Assembly: GCA_910587295.1 (NCBI GenBank)
Contig: CAJULP010000057.1
Location: 1 to 35,953 of the forward strand
Length of the DNA stretch: 35,953 nucleotides
From: an uncultured Lachnospiraceae bacterium
Lineage (GTDB): Bacteria > Bacillota > Clostridia > Lachnospirales > Lachnospiraceae
Direction: 5' to 3'
A program made the position numbers and the translations under genes. Shown here piece by piece: positions 22,592-30,101 of this stretch. How positions within the stretch are numbered: position 1 is the stretch's first letter; each line of letters opens with the position of its first letter. Under the pieces are notes generated by a model. The model searched no databases. It had not been told where the DNA came from and saw nothing but the letters and a program-made list of their open reading frames with translations.

Positions 22592-24712
22592 ATGAAAAGG
22601 AAAGTGAGATACAAAAGAAGGAAGAAAAGAAATGTATTTTGCTGGTTTTTAGCAGTGCTGGCAGGAATGGTTTTGACAGGGGCCGGCGTGCTTGCGGTAA
22701 TGATTTTGCTAAAAAGGTCAGCATGGCCTTCGCCGGAGGAACTTTTGATTCGGTACATGGATCATATTCAAAGGCAGGAATATGAAGAAATGTATGCCAT
22801 GATAAACCAGGAAGCATCCGGCAATGTAAGCCCGGAAGATTTCATCAAACGCAATTCTGCAATTTATGAAGGTATTGAAGCGCAGAACGTTGAGACGCAT
22901 ATTCTTTCGTATGATAAGAAAAAGCTGGCGGTAACTTACCATGCATCTTTGGATACGGCGGCAGGGAAGGTTACATTTGAGAATAAGGCGTTCTTTTTGG
23001 AAGGGGAAGAGGGGTATGAACTGGCCTGGGATGATTCACTCATTTTCCCGGAATTAGGACCTTTGGACCGGGTGAAGGTTTCTGTGTCAAAGGCGGAGCG
23101 GGGAGAAGTTCTGGACAGGAACGGGCATACCCTTGCAGGGGCAGGAACGGCTTCTTCGGTGGGGATTGTTCCGGGGAGATTAGAAAATCGGGAAGAAGCG
23201 GTTTCCCAGATGGCGGAATTGTTGGGAATCAGCCCTGAAAGCATCGAAAAGAAGCTGTCTGCAAAATGGGTGAAAGATGACTATTTCGTGCCGGTCCAGA
23301 CGGTTCCGAAAGTGAAGGAACTGGAGATGATGACGGGGGAACCGGACGAAGAAGTGATCAAAGAAAAAGAACGGCAGGATGCGCTGCTGGCGATTCCGGG
23401 GGTCATGCTGTCTGATGTGGAGGTGAGGGAATATCCTTTAGGTGAAGCGGCAGCTCACCTGGTGGGATATGTGCAGAATGTTACGGCGGAGGATCTGGAA
23501 AATCATGCCAGGGAAGGGTATACGGCAGACAGCGTAATCGGCAGAAACGGGATCGAGGGGCTGTTTGAAAAGGAATTAAAGGGGCACAATGGCTGCAGGA
23601 TCTATATTGTGGATTCGGAAGGCAATGAAAAGGCAGAGCTTGCGGACCGGGCAGTGCAGCACGGAAAGGATATTCAATTGACCATTGATGCCAATCTGCA
23701 GAGCTGTATTTATGAGCAGTTTCGGGAGGATAAAAGCTGTTCCGCTGCCATAGATCCCTATACAGGGGAAGTGCTTGCGCTGATCAGTACCCCTTCTTAC
23801 GATAACAATGATTTTATCATGGGATTGTCAACGGCGCAGTGGGATGCCCTGAACGAAGATGAGAACAAGCCTCTTTATAACCGTTTCCGGCAGGTATGGT
23901 GTCCTGGGTCATCTTTTAAGCCGGTAACGGCGGCAGTAGGTTTGGAATCCGGGGCGGTAGACCCGGCGGAGGATTACGGGAACGAGGGCCTAAGCTGGCA
24001 GAAGGATGGATCCTGGGGATCTTATTATGTGACCACGCTTCATGCCTATGAGCCGGTGATTTTGGAAAATGCCCTGATCTATTCCGATAACATTTATTTT
24101 GCAAAAGCGGCGCTGAAAATAGGAGCGGATGAAATGGCGTGTGCCCTTAAAAACTTAGGGTTTGGGAAAGAGATTCCTTTTGAGATCAAAATGCAAAAAT
24201 CCCAGTTTTCCAACACGGAAAAGATTGAAACTGAAATACAGCTTGCAGACAGCGGCTATGGTCAGGGGCAGGTTTTAGTGAATCCGTTACATATGGCGTG
24301 CATCTATTCGGCATTTTGCAATGAAGGGAACATGATAAAGCCTTATCTTCTTTATGAGAAAGAACAGGCAGGGGAGTACTGGATTGCCGGTGCAATGTCC
24401 AAGGAGACAGCGGATGTGGTACTTTCCGGTTTGAAAAAGGTGGTAAATGATCCCAATGGAACCGGGTACGGGGTACACCGGGATGACATCCTCCTGGCGG
24501 GAAAAACAGGAACTGCGGAAATCAAAGCATCCAAAGGAGACACCTCCGGCACGGAATTAGGGTGGTTTGCCGTATTTATGGCAGAAAGCAATGTGGAGCG
24601 GCCTGTCTTATTGATCAGCATGGCAGAGGATGTAAAAGGAAGGGGCGGAAGCGGCTATGTGGTCAGTAAAGCTAAGGTGATATTGGATAATTATTTAGGA
24701 CAGACATGGTGA
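22592..24712 (+). CDS. Class B penicillin-binding protein (MecA/PBP3-like transpeptidase)
   Basis: This is a 706-residue membrane-anchored D,D-transpeptidase. The basic cytoplasmic tail (KRKVRYKRRKKRN) and one helix (about 15-40) are followed by an NTF2-like MecA_N domain (about 48-150, YMDHIQRQEYEEMYAMI). Next come the pedestal domain (RGEVLDRNGHTLAG, LVGYVQNVT) and the catalytic domain with active-site S440 in SSFK, SDN at 498-500 and KTG at 638-640, all intact. The MecA_N domain places it with low-affinity PBPs such as Bacillus PBP3 and MecA, although beta-lactam affinity cannot be read from sequence. The ATG at 22592 has AAAAGG upstream; a TTG at 22565 is an alternative. A BlaI operator lies in its promoter. 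Confidence 0.93.
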   Translation: MKRKVRYKRRKKRNVFCWFLAVLAGMVLTGAGVLAVMILLKRSAWPSPEELLIRYMDHIQRQEYEEMYAMINQEASGNVSPEDFIKRNSAIYEGIEAQNVETHILSYDKKKLAVTYHASLDTAAGKVTFENKAFFLEGEEGYELAWDDSLIFPELGPLDRVKVSVSKAERGEVLDRNGHTLAGAGTASSVGIVPGRLENREEAVSQMAELLGISPESIEKKLSAKWVKDDYFVPVQTVPKVKELEMMTGEPDEEVIKEKERQDALLAIPGVMLSDVEVREYPLGEAAAHLVGYVQNVTAEDLENHAREGYTADSVIGRNGIEGLFEKELKGHNGCRIYIVDSEGNEKAELADRAVQHGKDIQLTIDANLQSCIYEQFREDKSCSAAIDPYTGEVLALISTPSYDNNDFIMGLSTAQWDALNEDENKPLYNRFRQVWCPGSSFKPVTAAVGLESGAVDPAEDYGNEGLSWQKDGSWGSYYVTTLHAYEPVILENALIYSDNIYFAKAALKIGADEMACALKNLGFGKEIPFEIKMQKSQFSNTEKIETEIQLADSGYGQGQVLVNPLHMACIYSAFCNEGNMIKPYLLYEKEQAGEYWIAGAMSKETADVVLSGLKKVVNDPNGTGYGVHRDDILLAGKTGTAEIKASKGDTSGTELGWFAVFMAESNVERPVLLISMAEDVKGRGGSGYVVSKAKVILDNYLGQTW

Positions 24713-24786
24713 TTTTGGCGGCTTTACTTCTTATGCTCCGGAGGAAAAGCCAGGCAGTCTCCTTAATGTTCTTTTGAAATATTTGA

Positions 24787-24815
24787 TTGTGAAGTAGAAA
24801 AGTTAAGGGTATAAT
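24787..24815 (+). promoter_or_regulatory. Promoter of the MNT/HEPN pair
   Basis: TTGTGA (24787-24792), 17 bp and TATAAT (24810-24815) lie about 47 bp before the antitoxin start. No operator dyad stands out. Confidence 0.6.
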
Positions 24816-24861
24816 GAATTTGTAAGGAGAGATAAGGATAAGCTTTTAGGAGGTGTGTTGA

Positions 24862-25191
24862 ATGCTGTCTGATGATATGAAAGAGGAATTGGTACGAGGA
24901 TTGACGGAAGTTTTTCAGAGAAATTTGTCTGCGATCATTTTGTATGGATCAATAGCAAGGGGCGAGGCGACTAATGAGAGTGATATTGATATAGCGATTA
25001 TTATAAAGGATAAAATTGACAATCAGACAAAAAGGCAGTTTATCAGTTGGGCGGCAGAGATGGATCTCCGCTATGAGAGGGTTTTTTCTATTGTGGATAT
25101 ACAGGAAGAAAATATGAAGAAATGGGAAAGGATTCTTCCGTTTTACCGGAATATTCGGAGGGAGGGAATCGTCCTATGGAAGGCAGCTTAA
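24862..25191 (+). CDS. MNT-domain minimal nucleotidyltransferase (probable MntA-type antitoxin)
   Basis: This is a 109-residue nucleotidyltransferase. The pol-beta-type motif is GSIARGEATNESDIDI, with G29-S30 and metal-binding D41 and D43, and a third carboxylate is probably D79 in IVDIQE. All catalytic positions are intact. In type VII toxin-antitoxin systems such proteins neutralise a HEPN ribonuclease by adding AMP to it (family knowledge). The next gene is a HEPN protein and overlaps by 16 bp, which is the expected order for one arrangement of these pairs. AGGAGG lies upstream of the ATG. Confidence 0.87.
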   Translation: MLSDDMKEELVRGLTEVFQRNLSAIILYGSIARGEATNESDIDIAIIIKDKIDNQTKRQFISWAAEMDLRYERVFSIVDIQEENMKKWERILPFYRNIRREGIVLWKAA

Positions 25192-25574
25192 AAGAACTGG
25201 CAGAATACCGATTGGAAAGGGCAAATGAAATGCTGTCAGCATCAGAAAGCAATTTAGAAATAGGACAGTATAAGACATCATTGAACAGAGCTTACTATGC
25301 AGTATTTCATGCGATGCGTGCAGCTAATGCACGGAAAGGGTTTGATTCGTCTAAACATTCAGGAGTGATAGCTTTTTTTACGAAAGAGTATTTGAAAACG
25401 GAGATTTTAGATAGAAGTCTGTCATTGATTATAAAAGAAAGCTCACTTTGTAGGGAAAAGTCGGATTATGACGATTTTTATGTTGCAAGTCGCATAGAAG
25501 CAGAGGAACAGATTAAAAATGCAAAATATTTTGTTCAGAAGATAGAGGAATATATAAGTGCTATGGACAAATAA
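25176..25574 (+). CDS. HEPN-domain protein (probable HepT-type toxin)
   Basis: This is a 132-residue all-helical HEPN protein of the PF05168-like class. The R-x(4-6)-H motif is R38-AYYAVF-H45, inside the usual NRAYYAVFHAMRA helix, so the RNase-type residues are kept. The start follows GGAGGG at 25161-25166; the upstream in-frame ATG lies deep in the antitoxin gene. The frame is intact. Together with the MNT gene it forms a candidate type VII toxin-antitoxin module, though some HEPN/MNT pairs have other roles. Confidence 0.85.
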   Translation: MEGSLKELAEYRLERANEMLSASESNLEIGQYKTSLNRAYYAVFHAMRAANARKGFDSSKHSGVIAFFTKEYLKTEILDRSLSLIIKESSLCREKSDYDDFYVASRIEAEEQIKNAKYFVQKIEEYISAMDK

Positions 25575-25667
25575 CAGCTGAGTAAGTGCCAGGGAGTGGG
25601 GCTACGGTAGGCTTGAAGATTTTTGCAGTATTCACAAGCTTTTCAGATGTATTTAAAATAATTTATT

Positions 25668-25714
25668 AAAAGGGCATTTAGAAGAATGGCAATATGACTT
25701 CTGAATGCCTTTTT
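25668..25714. terminator. Terminator between HEPN and the convergent blaI-like gene
   Basis: The arms 25668-25684 and 25698-25714 pair over about 17 bp with two mismatches (AAAAGGGCATTTAGAAG against CTTCTGAATGCCTTTTT), with a loop of 13 nt and a T5 tail on the plus strand. It also reads as a weaker terminator on the minus strand. The preceding 90 bp (25575-25667) show no gene. Confidence 0.75.
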
Positions 25715-25720
25715 GAAATT

Positions 25721-26089
25721 TTATTTTTTTTCGAGAATAGAACGCAGTTGTTCTATTTCTTCCTTGGAAAGTTTCTCATCCGTAATGTATGCGGACAGCA
25801 TAGTTGTGATATTTCCATCATAAAAACGCTTCAGGAAAGAACTGCTTTCCTGCCTGACATATTCATTTTCATTTATCAGAGGGGTATAGACGAACATCCG
25901 GCTTTGCTTTTCGTAGGTAAGGGCGCCTTTTGCCACAAGGCGCTTGATCAGTGTCTGTATGGTCTTTGGGCTCCAGGCAGTGGTTCTTAATAATTTTTCC
26001 GTTATTTCATTGGTGCTGACAGGCGCATATTTCCAAACGATTTTCATAACTTCATATTCTGCTTCGGATATTTGAGGCAAAGTTCCCAC
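25721..26089 (-). CDS. BlaI/MecI/CopY-family repressor
   Basis: This is a 122-residue winged-helix repressor. ISEAEYEVMKIVWKYAPVSTNEI and WSPKTIQTLIKRLVAKGAL are the helix-turn-helix and recognition region of BlaI/MecI; the C-terminal half is the dimerisation domain that BlaR1 would cleave. It starts with GTG behind AAGGGGG. No blaR1/mecR1 sensor gene adjoins it, which is unusual for the classical pair but common for orphan BlaI proteins. A probable target is the PBP promoter at 22513-22541, and a related site lies at its own promoter. Confidence 0.93.
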   Translation of the reverse strand: MGTLPQISEAEYEVMKIVWKYAPVSTNEITEKLLRTTAWSPKTIQTLIKRLVAKGALTYEKQSRMFVYTPLINENEYVRQESSSFLKRFYDGNITTMLSAYITDEKLSKEEIEQLRSILEKK

Positions 26090-26109
26090 TTAAAATCCCC
26101 CTTATTTAT

Positions 26110-26157
26110 TACGTTTGTAGTAAATAACATTATAGCCGTTGTGTAATTTTATGTCAA
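26110..26157 (-). promoter_or_regulatory. blaI promoter and autoregulatory operator
   Basis: On the minus strand a consensus TTGACA (26157-26152), 17 bp and TATAAT (26134-26129) are followed by CTACA-AA-CGTAA. Its TACAAACGTA core lies at 26119-26110 and differs at two positions from the perfect palindrome at the PBP promoter. Being just downstream of the -10, it suits weaker autorepression. Confidence 0.7.
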
Positions 26158-26189
26158 TGGACATAAAATGGAGCCTGGTATGGCGGGAG

Positions 26190-27158
26190 TTAGTATTGTT
26201 TTCCTTCCCGGTAATCTTTTGGGGAGCATCCATATTTTTTCCTGAAGATCCGGTAAAAAAAACTGCTGTTGTTATAGCCCACAGCCTCCATGATATGGTT
26301 GACGGACAAGGTGGTCTGTGACAACAGGTAAACGGCCTGCTGCAGACGCTGCTGCTGTAACAGTTCTTTAAATGTGTGGCCCGTGTACTTTTTTAACAGG
26401 CGGCTGACATAGTAATCAGGAAGCCGCAGTTCTGCACAAATATCGGTAAGTGTTCCATTTTTGTAGTGGGTCTCAATATATTTTAAGATTCGGAAGATAA
26501 GATCCTGCTCATAGGAGCCTGTCTGGTTTGGGAGCATGGATTCGGCGAAAACAGACAGATTCATGAAAATAAGCCCCATAGTGATTTGGTTAATGGTGTT
26601 GGTCCCGGGTTTTTTGTTTACCAGCGTCCAGAGCATATTTTCAATCAGATTCTGGATGGTGAGGATATTTTTGGCAGGAAAATGCAGGTAAGGAAGCTGG
26701 GAGTGGTTGTTTGACAAAGTGGAGATCAGGAAATTGCGCAGCACATGGTCACGCTCCACCATGGAAAGGGCGCGGTCAAAAAATTCCGGCAGGATGATGA
26801 AATTCACGGCAATGTCATCCCTGCCCGCAGGAAGGATCTCCTGAGTGGCGGACTGGTTCAAAAACAGCAGATCCCCTTCATTTAAAACGATCTGTTCCGT
26901 GTCATTGATGATATGGGTGGTGGTGCCGCAGCACATATAGACCAGTTCCACATAATTGTGCCTGTGCTTGGGGAAATGGGCAAAGCGGGTGTGGGGGCGG
27001 ATCTCGATAAGATGCCCTTTTTGCAGCAGTTTGGCGTTATCCACCACAAATTCTTTTTGGGATGTATAGATGCCTTTTTGAATATCCGTATGCCCCTTAA
27101 GCAGTGCTTTTTCTTCGTCAGTGATCTTTTTAAAATATTGCAATAACATTTCGTCCAT
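26190..27158 (-). CDS. AraC-family regulator, probable rhamnose regulator (RhaS/RhaR-like)
   Basis: This is a 322-residue regulator. An N-terminal cupin sensing domain (about 45-135, including FPKHRHNYVELVYMCCG and NEGDLLFLNQSATQEI) is followed by a C-terminal double helix-turn-helix (about 215-318, LPDYYVSRLLKKYTGHTFKELLQQ and VGYNNSSFFYRIFRKKYGCSPKDYRE). GGAAGGG precedes the ATG. It is divergent from rhaB across a 171-bp gap, the usual position for a local sugar regulator, so activation of rhaBA in response to rhamnose is likely but inferred. Confidence 0.88.
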   Translation of the reverse strand: MDEMLLQYFKKITDEEKALLKGHTDIQKGIYTSQKEFVVDNAKLLQKGHLIEIRPHTRFAHFPKHRHNYVELVYMCCGTTTHIINDTEQIVLNEGDLLFLNQSATQEILPAGRDDIAVNFIILPEFFDRALSMVERDHVLRNFLISTLSNNHSQLPYLHFPAKNILTIQNLIENMLWTLVNKKPGTNTINQITMGLIFMNLSVFAESMLPNQTGSYEQDLIFRILKYIETHYKNGTLTDICAELRLPDYYVSRLLKKYTGHTFKELLQQQRLQQAVYLLSQTTLSVNHIMEAVGYNNSSFFYRIFRKKYGCSPKDYREGKQY

Positions 27159-27223
27159 ATGGATTCCCTTCCGGAGGAATGACCGCCTGCCCGGCGTTTG
27201 TTATTCCTTTGCCGTATATTTGC

Positions 27224-27262
27224 AAATAAGGTCCTTGGTTTTGTGGGAAAATGACCTTATTT
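27224..27262 (+). promoter_or_regulatory. Terminator-like hairpin in the rhaB leader/promoter region
   Basis: AAATAAGGTC (27224-27233) and GACCTTATTT (27253-27262) pair perfectly over 10 bp, with a 19-nt loop and a following T-run to 27266. A TATGAT -10 candidate lies about 20 bp downstream. The dyad could be a regulator site, a terminator isolating rhaB, or an attenuator of a transcript starting further upstream. It occupies the centre of the araC-rhaB gap, which holds no gene. Confidence 0.5.
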
Positions 27263-27329
27263 TTTTATGCCCTTTCTTGTATGATAAATGGGAAAGGTAA
27301 AAAAGTCTATCAAAATTATTTAAAAGGGT

Positions 27330-28754
27330 ATGGATAAAAATATGGGAAAGTATTATCTTGCGGTAGATATTGGGGCTTCCAGCGGAAGGCATATGATAGG
27401 GTATCTGGAAAAAGGAAAGATACAGCTTGAAGAGGTCTACCGGTTTGAGAACGGAATGGCAAATAAGGACGGTAAGCTTTTGTGGGATACGGGGCATTTG
27501 TTTGCGGAGATCATAAACGGTATGATAAAATGCCGGGAGATCGGTAAAATACCGGAAAGCATGTCCATTGATACCTGGGCAGTGGATTACGTGCTGCTTG
27601 ATGAAAAGAATCAGGTGATCGGGGATACTTACGGATATCGGGATGGCAGGACAAACGGATGCGACAAGGAGGTTTACCGGATCATCCCGGAAAATGACCT
27701 GTATGCAAGGACAGGGATCCAGAAGCAGATTTTTAACACCATTTACCAGTTGATGGCGGATAAGACAAAGCGTCCTGAGGTTTTGGAAAGGGCAAAGACT
27801 TTCCTGATGCTTCCTGATTATTTCCAGTTTTGCCTTACGGGAAAAAAAGTATCTGAATACACCAACGCAACCTCTACCCAGCTGGTAAGTCCAAAGACCA
27901 GACAGTGGGATCGGGATTTGATCAGGCTTCTTGGATATCCGGAAGAAATTTTCCTGCCTATACAGACGCCGGGAACGGAAGTGGGGGATTTAAAGGAAGA
28001 AATCAGGGAAGCTGTGGGATTTAACTGTAAAGTTGTTTTGTGCGGCAGCCACGATACGGCATCGGCAGTGCTGGCTATGCCGAAAGCGAAGGGCGATGGG
28101 GTATACATAAGCTCCGGTACATGGTCTTTGATGGGGGTGGAGCTTGAGGAGGCGGACTGCAGGGAAGTGAGCAGGAAGGCCAACTTTACCAACGAGGGCG
28201 GTTATGAGTTCCGCTTCCGGTATCTGAAAAATATCATGGGGCTTTGGATGATCCAGTCGGTGCGCCATGAATGGGAAGACCGGTATTCTTTTGCGGAACT
28301 TTGTAAGATGGCCAAGGAGGACCAGGCATTCCCGTCACGGGTGGATGCAAATGACAATTGCTTCCTTGCACCGGAAAGTATGATCCAGGAGATTCAGGAT
28401 TACTGTCAAAGGACCGGCCAGAAGATTCCCGAAACGCCGGGAGAGATTGCCAGTGTGATCTACCAGAGCCTTGCGGACTGCTATGGAAAAACGGTAAAGG
28501 AGATCGAGGAAAATACCGGGAAAACCTATGACGGTATTTACATCATTGGGGGCGGCTCCAATGCGGCGTATTTGAACCAGTTAACGGCAAATGCCACAGG
28601 AAAGACCGTTTATGCCGGACCCGGCGAAGCGACAGCCATTGGAAATATTATGGCGCAGATGATCAAAAATAAAGAACTTGGCGGGGCAGCGGAAGCGAGG
28701 GAATGCGTATTTCGGTCTTTTGAAGTGGAAGAGTATCATAATGATCAGCGATAA
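27330..28754 (+). CDS. rhaB: Rhamnulokinase
   Basis: This protein of 474 residues (470 from the second ATG at 27342) belongs to the FGGY kinases and phosphorylates L-rhamnulose to L-rhamnulose-1-phosphate. Motifs seen are YLAVDIGASSGRHM for phosphate binding, SIDTWAVDYVLLD, the RhaB-typical QIFNTIYQLMAD, CGSHDTASAVLAMP carrying the catalytic Asp, YISSGTWSLMGVEL, and IIGGGSNAAYLNQLTA near the C-terminus. AAAGGG lies almost on the first ATG and 13 nt from the second, so the start is undecided. rhaA follows 24 bp on. Confidence 0.95.
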   Translation: MDKNMGKYYLAVDIGASSGRHMIGYLEKGKIQLEEVYRFENGMANKDGKLLWDTGHLFAEIINGMIKCREIGKIPESMSIDTWAVDYVLLDEKNQVIGDTYGYRDGRTNGCDKEVYRIIPENDLYARTGIQKQIFNTIYQLMADKTKRPEVLERAKTFLMLPDYFQFCLTGKKVSEYTNATSTQLVSPKTRQWDRDLIRLLGYPEEIFLPIQTPGTEVGDLKEEIREAVGFNCKVVLCGSHDTASAVLAMPKAKGDGVYISSGTWSLMGVELEEADCREVSRKANFTNEGGYEFRFRYLKNIMGLWMIQSVRHEWEDRYSFAELCKMAKEDQAFPSRVDANDNCFLAPESMIQEIQDYCQRTGQKIPETPGEIASVIYQSLADCYGKTVKEIEENTGKTYDGIYIIGGGSNAAYLNQLTANATGKTVYAGPGEATAIGNIMAQMIKNKELGGAAEARECVFRSFEVEEYHNDQR

Positions 28755-28778
28755 CATGAAAAGAAAAGGAGAATGAAG

Positions 28779-30038
28779 ATGACAGCAGCAGAAAGATATG
28801 CATCAGCAAAGGAAGTGTTTGGAAAGTTGGGCGTGGATACCGACGCCGCATTGGCAAAATTAAAGGAAGTGCCGGTTTCTATGCATTGCTGGCAGGGGGA
28901 TGACGTGATCGGGTTTGACCATGACGGCCCTTTGACAGGCGGGATCCAAACTACCGGAAATTATCCGGGGAAGGCAAGGACGCCGGAAGAACTGCTTTCG
29001 GATATGGACAAGGCAATCTCTTTGATCCCAGGCAAAAAGAAGATCAACGTTCATGCATGTTATGCAATTTTTGAAGAGGGCGAGTTTGCGGACAGGGATA
29101 AATTAGAGCCGAAGCATTTTAAAAAGTGGGTGGAATTTGCAAAAGAAAGAGGCATGGGATTGGATTTTAACCCCACTTTCTTTTCCCATGACATGATAAA
29201 GGACGGGCAGAGTCTTTCAAGCCCGGATCCTGAGGTGCGCAGGTTCTGGATCGAACATGGGAAAGCCTGCATCCGTATTTCTCAGTATTTTGCGGAAGAA
29301 ACGGGGATCCCCTGTGTCATGAACATCTGGACGGGAGACGGATTTAAGGATGTACCGGCGGACCGCATGGGCCCCAGGATGCGTTATAAAGAGGCAATCG
29401 AGGAGATTCTTTCCGAGCCTTATGACAGGACAAAAGTAAAGCCCTGTGTGGAGTCAAAAGTATTTGGTATCGGCGTGGAATCCTATACCGCAGGTTCCGC
29501 TGAATTTACCTTGTCTTTTGCCGCAATGCACGAAGGCTGCCTGCCTCTTATGGACAATGGGCATTATCATCCTACGGAAGTGGTATCGGATAAGATTCCC
29601 GCGCTGCTTTGTTTCTTCCCGGAGATTGCCCTGCATGTGACGAGGGGCGTCCGGTGGGATTCGGACCATGTGCTCCTTTTGGATGATGAGACGAAGGAGA
29701 TTGCCAAAGAGATTGTGCGTTGTGACGCCCTTGGGCGCGTGTATATCGCGCTGGATTACTTTGACGCAAGCATCAACCGCGTGTCCGCATGGGCGGTGGG
29801 CATGAGGAGCTTCCAGAAAGCGCTGATGATGGCGCTTTGCACCCCCAATGAGAAGCTGCAAAAGCTTCAGGATGAGAGCCGTTTTACGGAACTGATGGCA
29901 ATGCAGGAGGCGGTAAAGCTCCTTCCCTTTGGGGATGTGTGGAACTATTACTGTGAGCGGTGCGGCGTGGCGGATGATTTTTCGTTGTTTGGCGAAGTGA
30001 AGGAGTACGAGGATGAAGTGCTGTCCAAACGTGCATAA
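28779..30038 (+). CDS. rhaA: L-rhamnose isomerase
   Basis: This 419-residue enzyme has the same length as E. coli RhaA. It interconverts L-rhamnose and L-rhamnulose. The start VPVSMHCWQGDDVIGFD, GIQTTGNYPGKARTPEEL, the metal-site region LMDNGHYHPTEVVSDK, VRWDSDHVLLLDDE and YIALDYFDASINRVSAWAVGMRS are all typical. The ATG at 28779 has AGGAG 7 nt upstream; the ATG at 28773 is too close to it. It forms an operon with rhaB and ends at a clear terminator. The aldolase and transporter of the pathway are not in this window. Confidence 0.97.
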   Translation: MTAAERYASAKEVFGKLGVDTDAALAKLKEVPVSMHCWQGDDVIGFDHDGPLTGGIQTTGNYPGKARTPEELLSDMDKAISLIPGKKKINVHACYAIFEEGEFADRDKLEPKHFKKWVEFAKERGMGLDFNPTFFSHDMIKDGQSLSSPDPEVRRFWIEHGKACIRISQYFAEETGIPCVMNIWTGDGFKDVPADRMGPRMRYKEAIEEILSEPYDRTKVKPCVESKVFGIGVESYTAGSAEFTLSFAAMHEGCLPLMDNGHYHPTEVVSDKIPALLCFFPEIALHVTRGVRWDSDHVLLLDDETKEIAKEIVRCDALGRVYIALDYFDASINRVSAWAVGMRSFQKALMMALCTPNEKLQKLQDESRFTELMAMQEAVKLLPFGDVWNYYCERCGVADDFSLFGEVKEYEDEVLSKRA

Positions 30039-30052
30039 TGAGAAAGACTTGG

Positions 30053-30080
30053 ATACCCCTGCGGATTGCCGCAGGGGTAT
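30053..30080. terminator. Terminator after rhaA, shared with the convergent permease gene
   Basis: A perfect 12-bp stem (ATACCCCTGCGG 30053-30064 with its complement 30069-30080) and a 4-nt loop are followed by TTT. It lies between the convergent ends of rhaA and the FtsX permease. Confidence 0.85.
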
Positions 30081-30101
30081 TTAAATCGGAAAGAGCTGCC
30101 G

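Noticed and set aside
24862..25574. Reading the MNT/HEPN genes as an aminoglycoside nucleotidyltransferase.
   Set aside because: The two proteins are separate, too small, and show the MNT and HEPN motifs of toxin-antitoxin pairs.
25694..25990. Plus-strand frame opposite blaI.
   Set aside because: It overlaps a terminator and a well-supported BlaI gene; its translation is hydrophobic noise.
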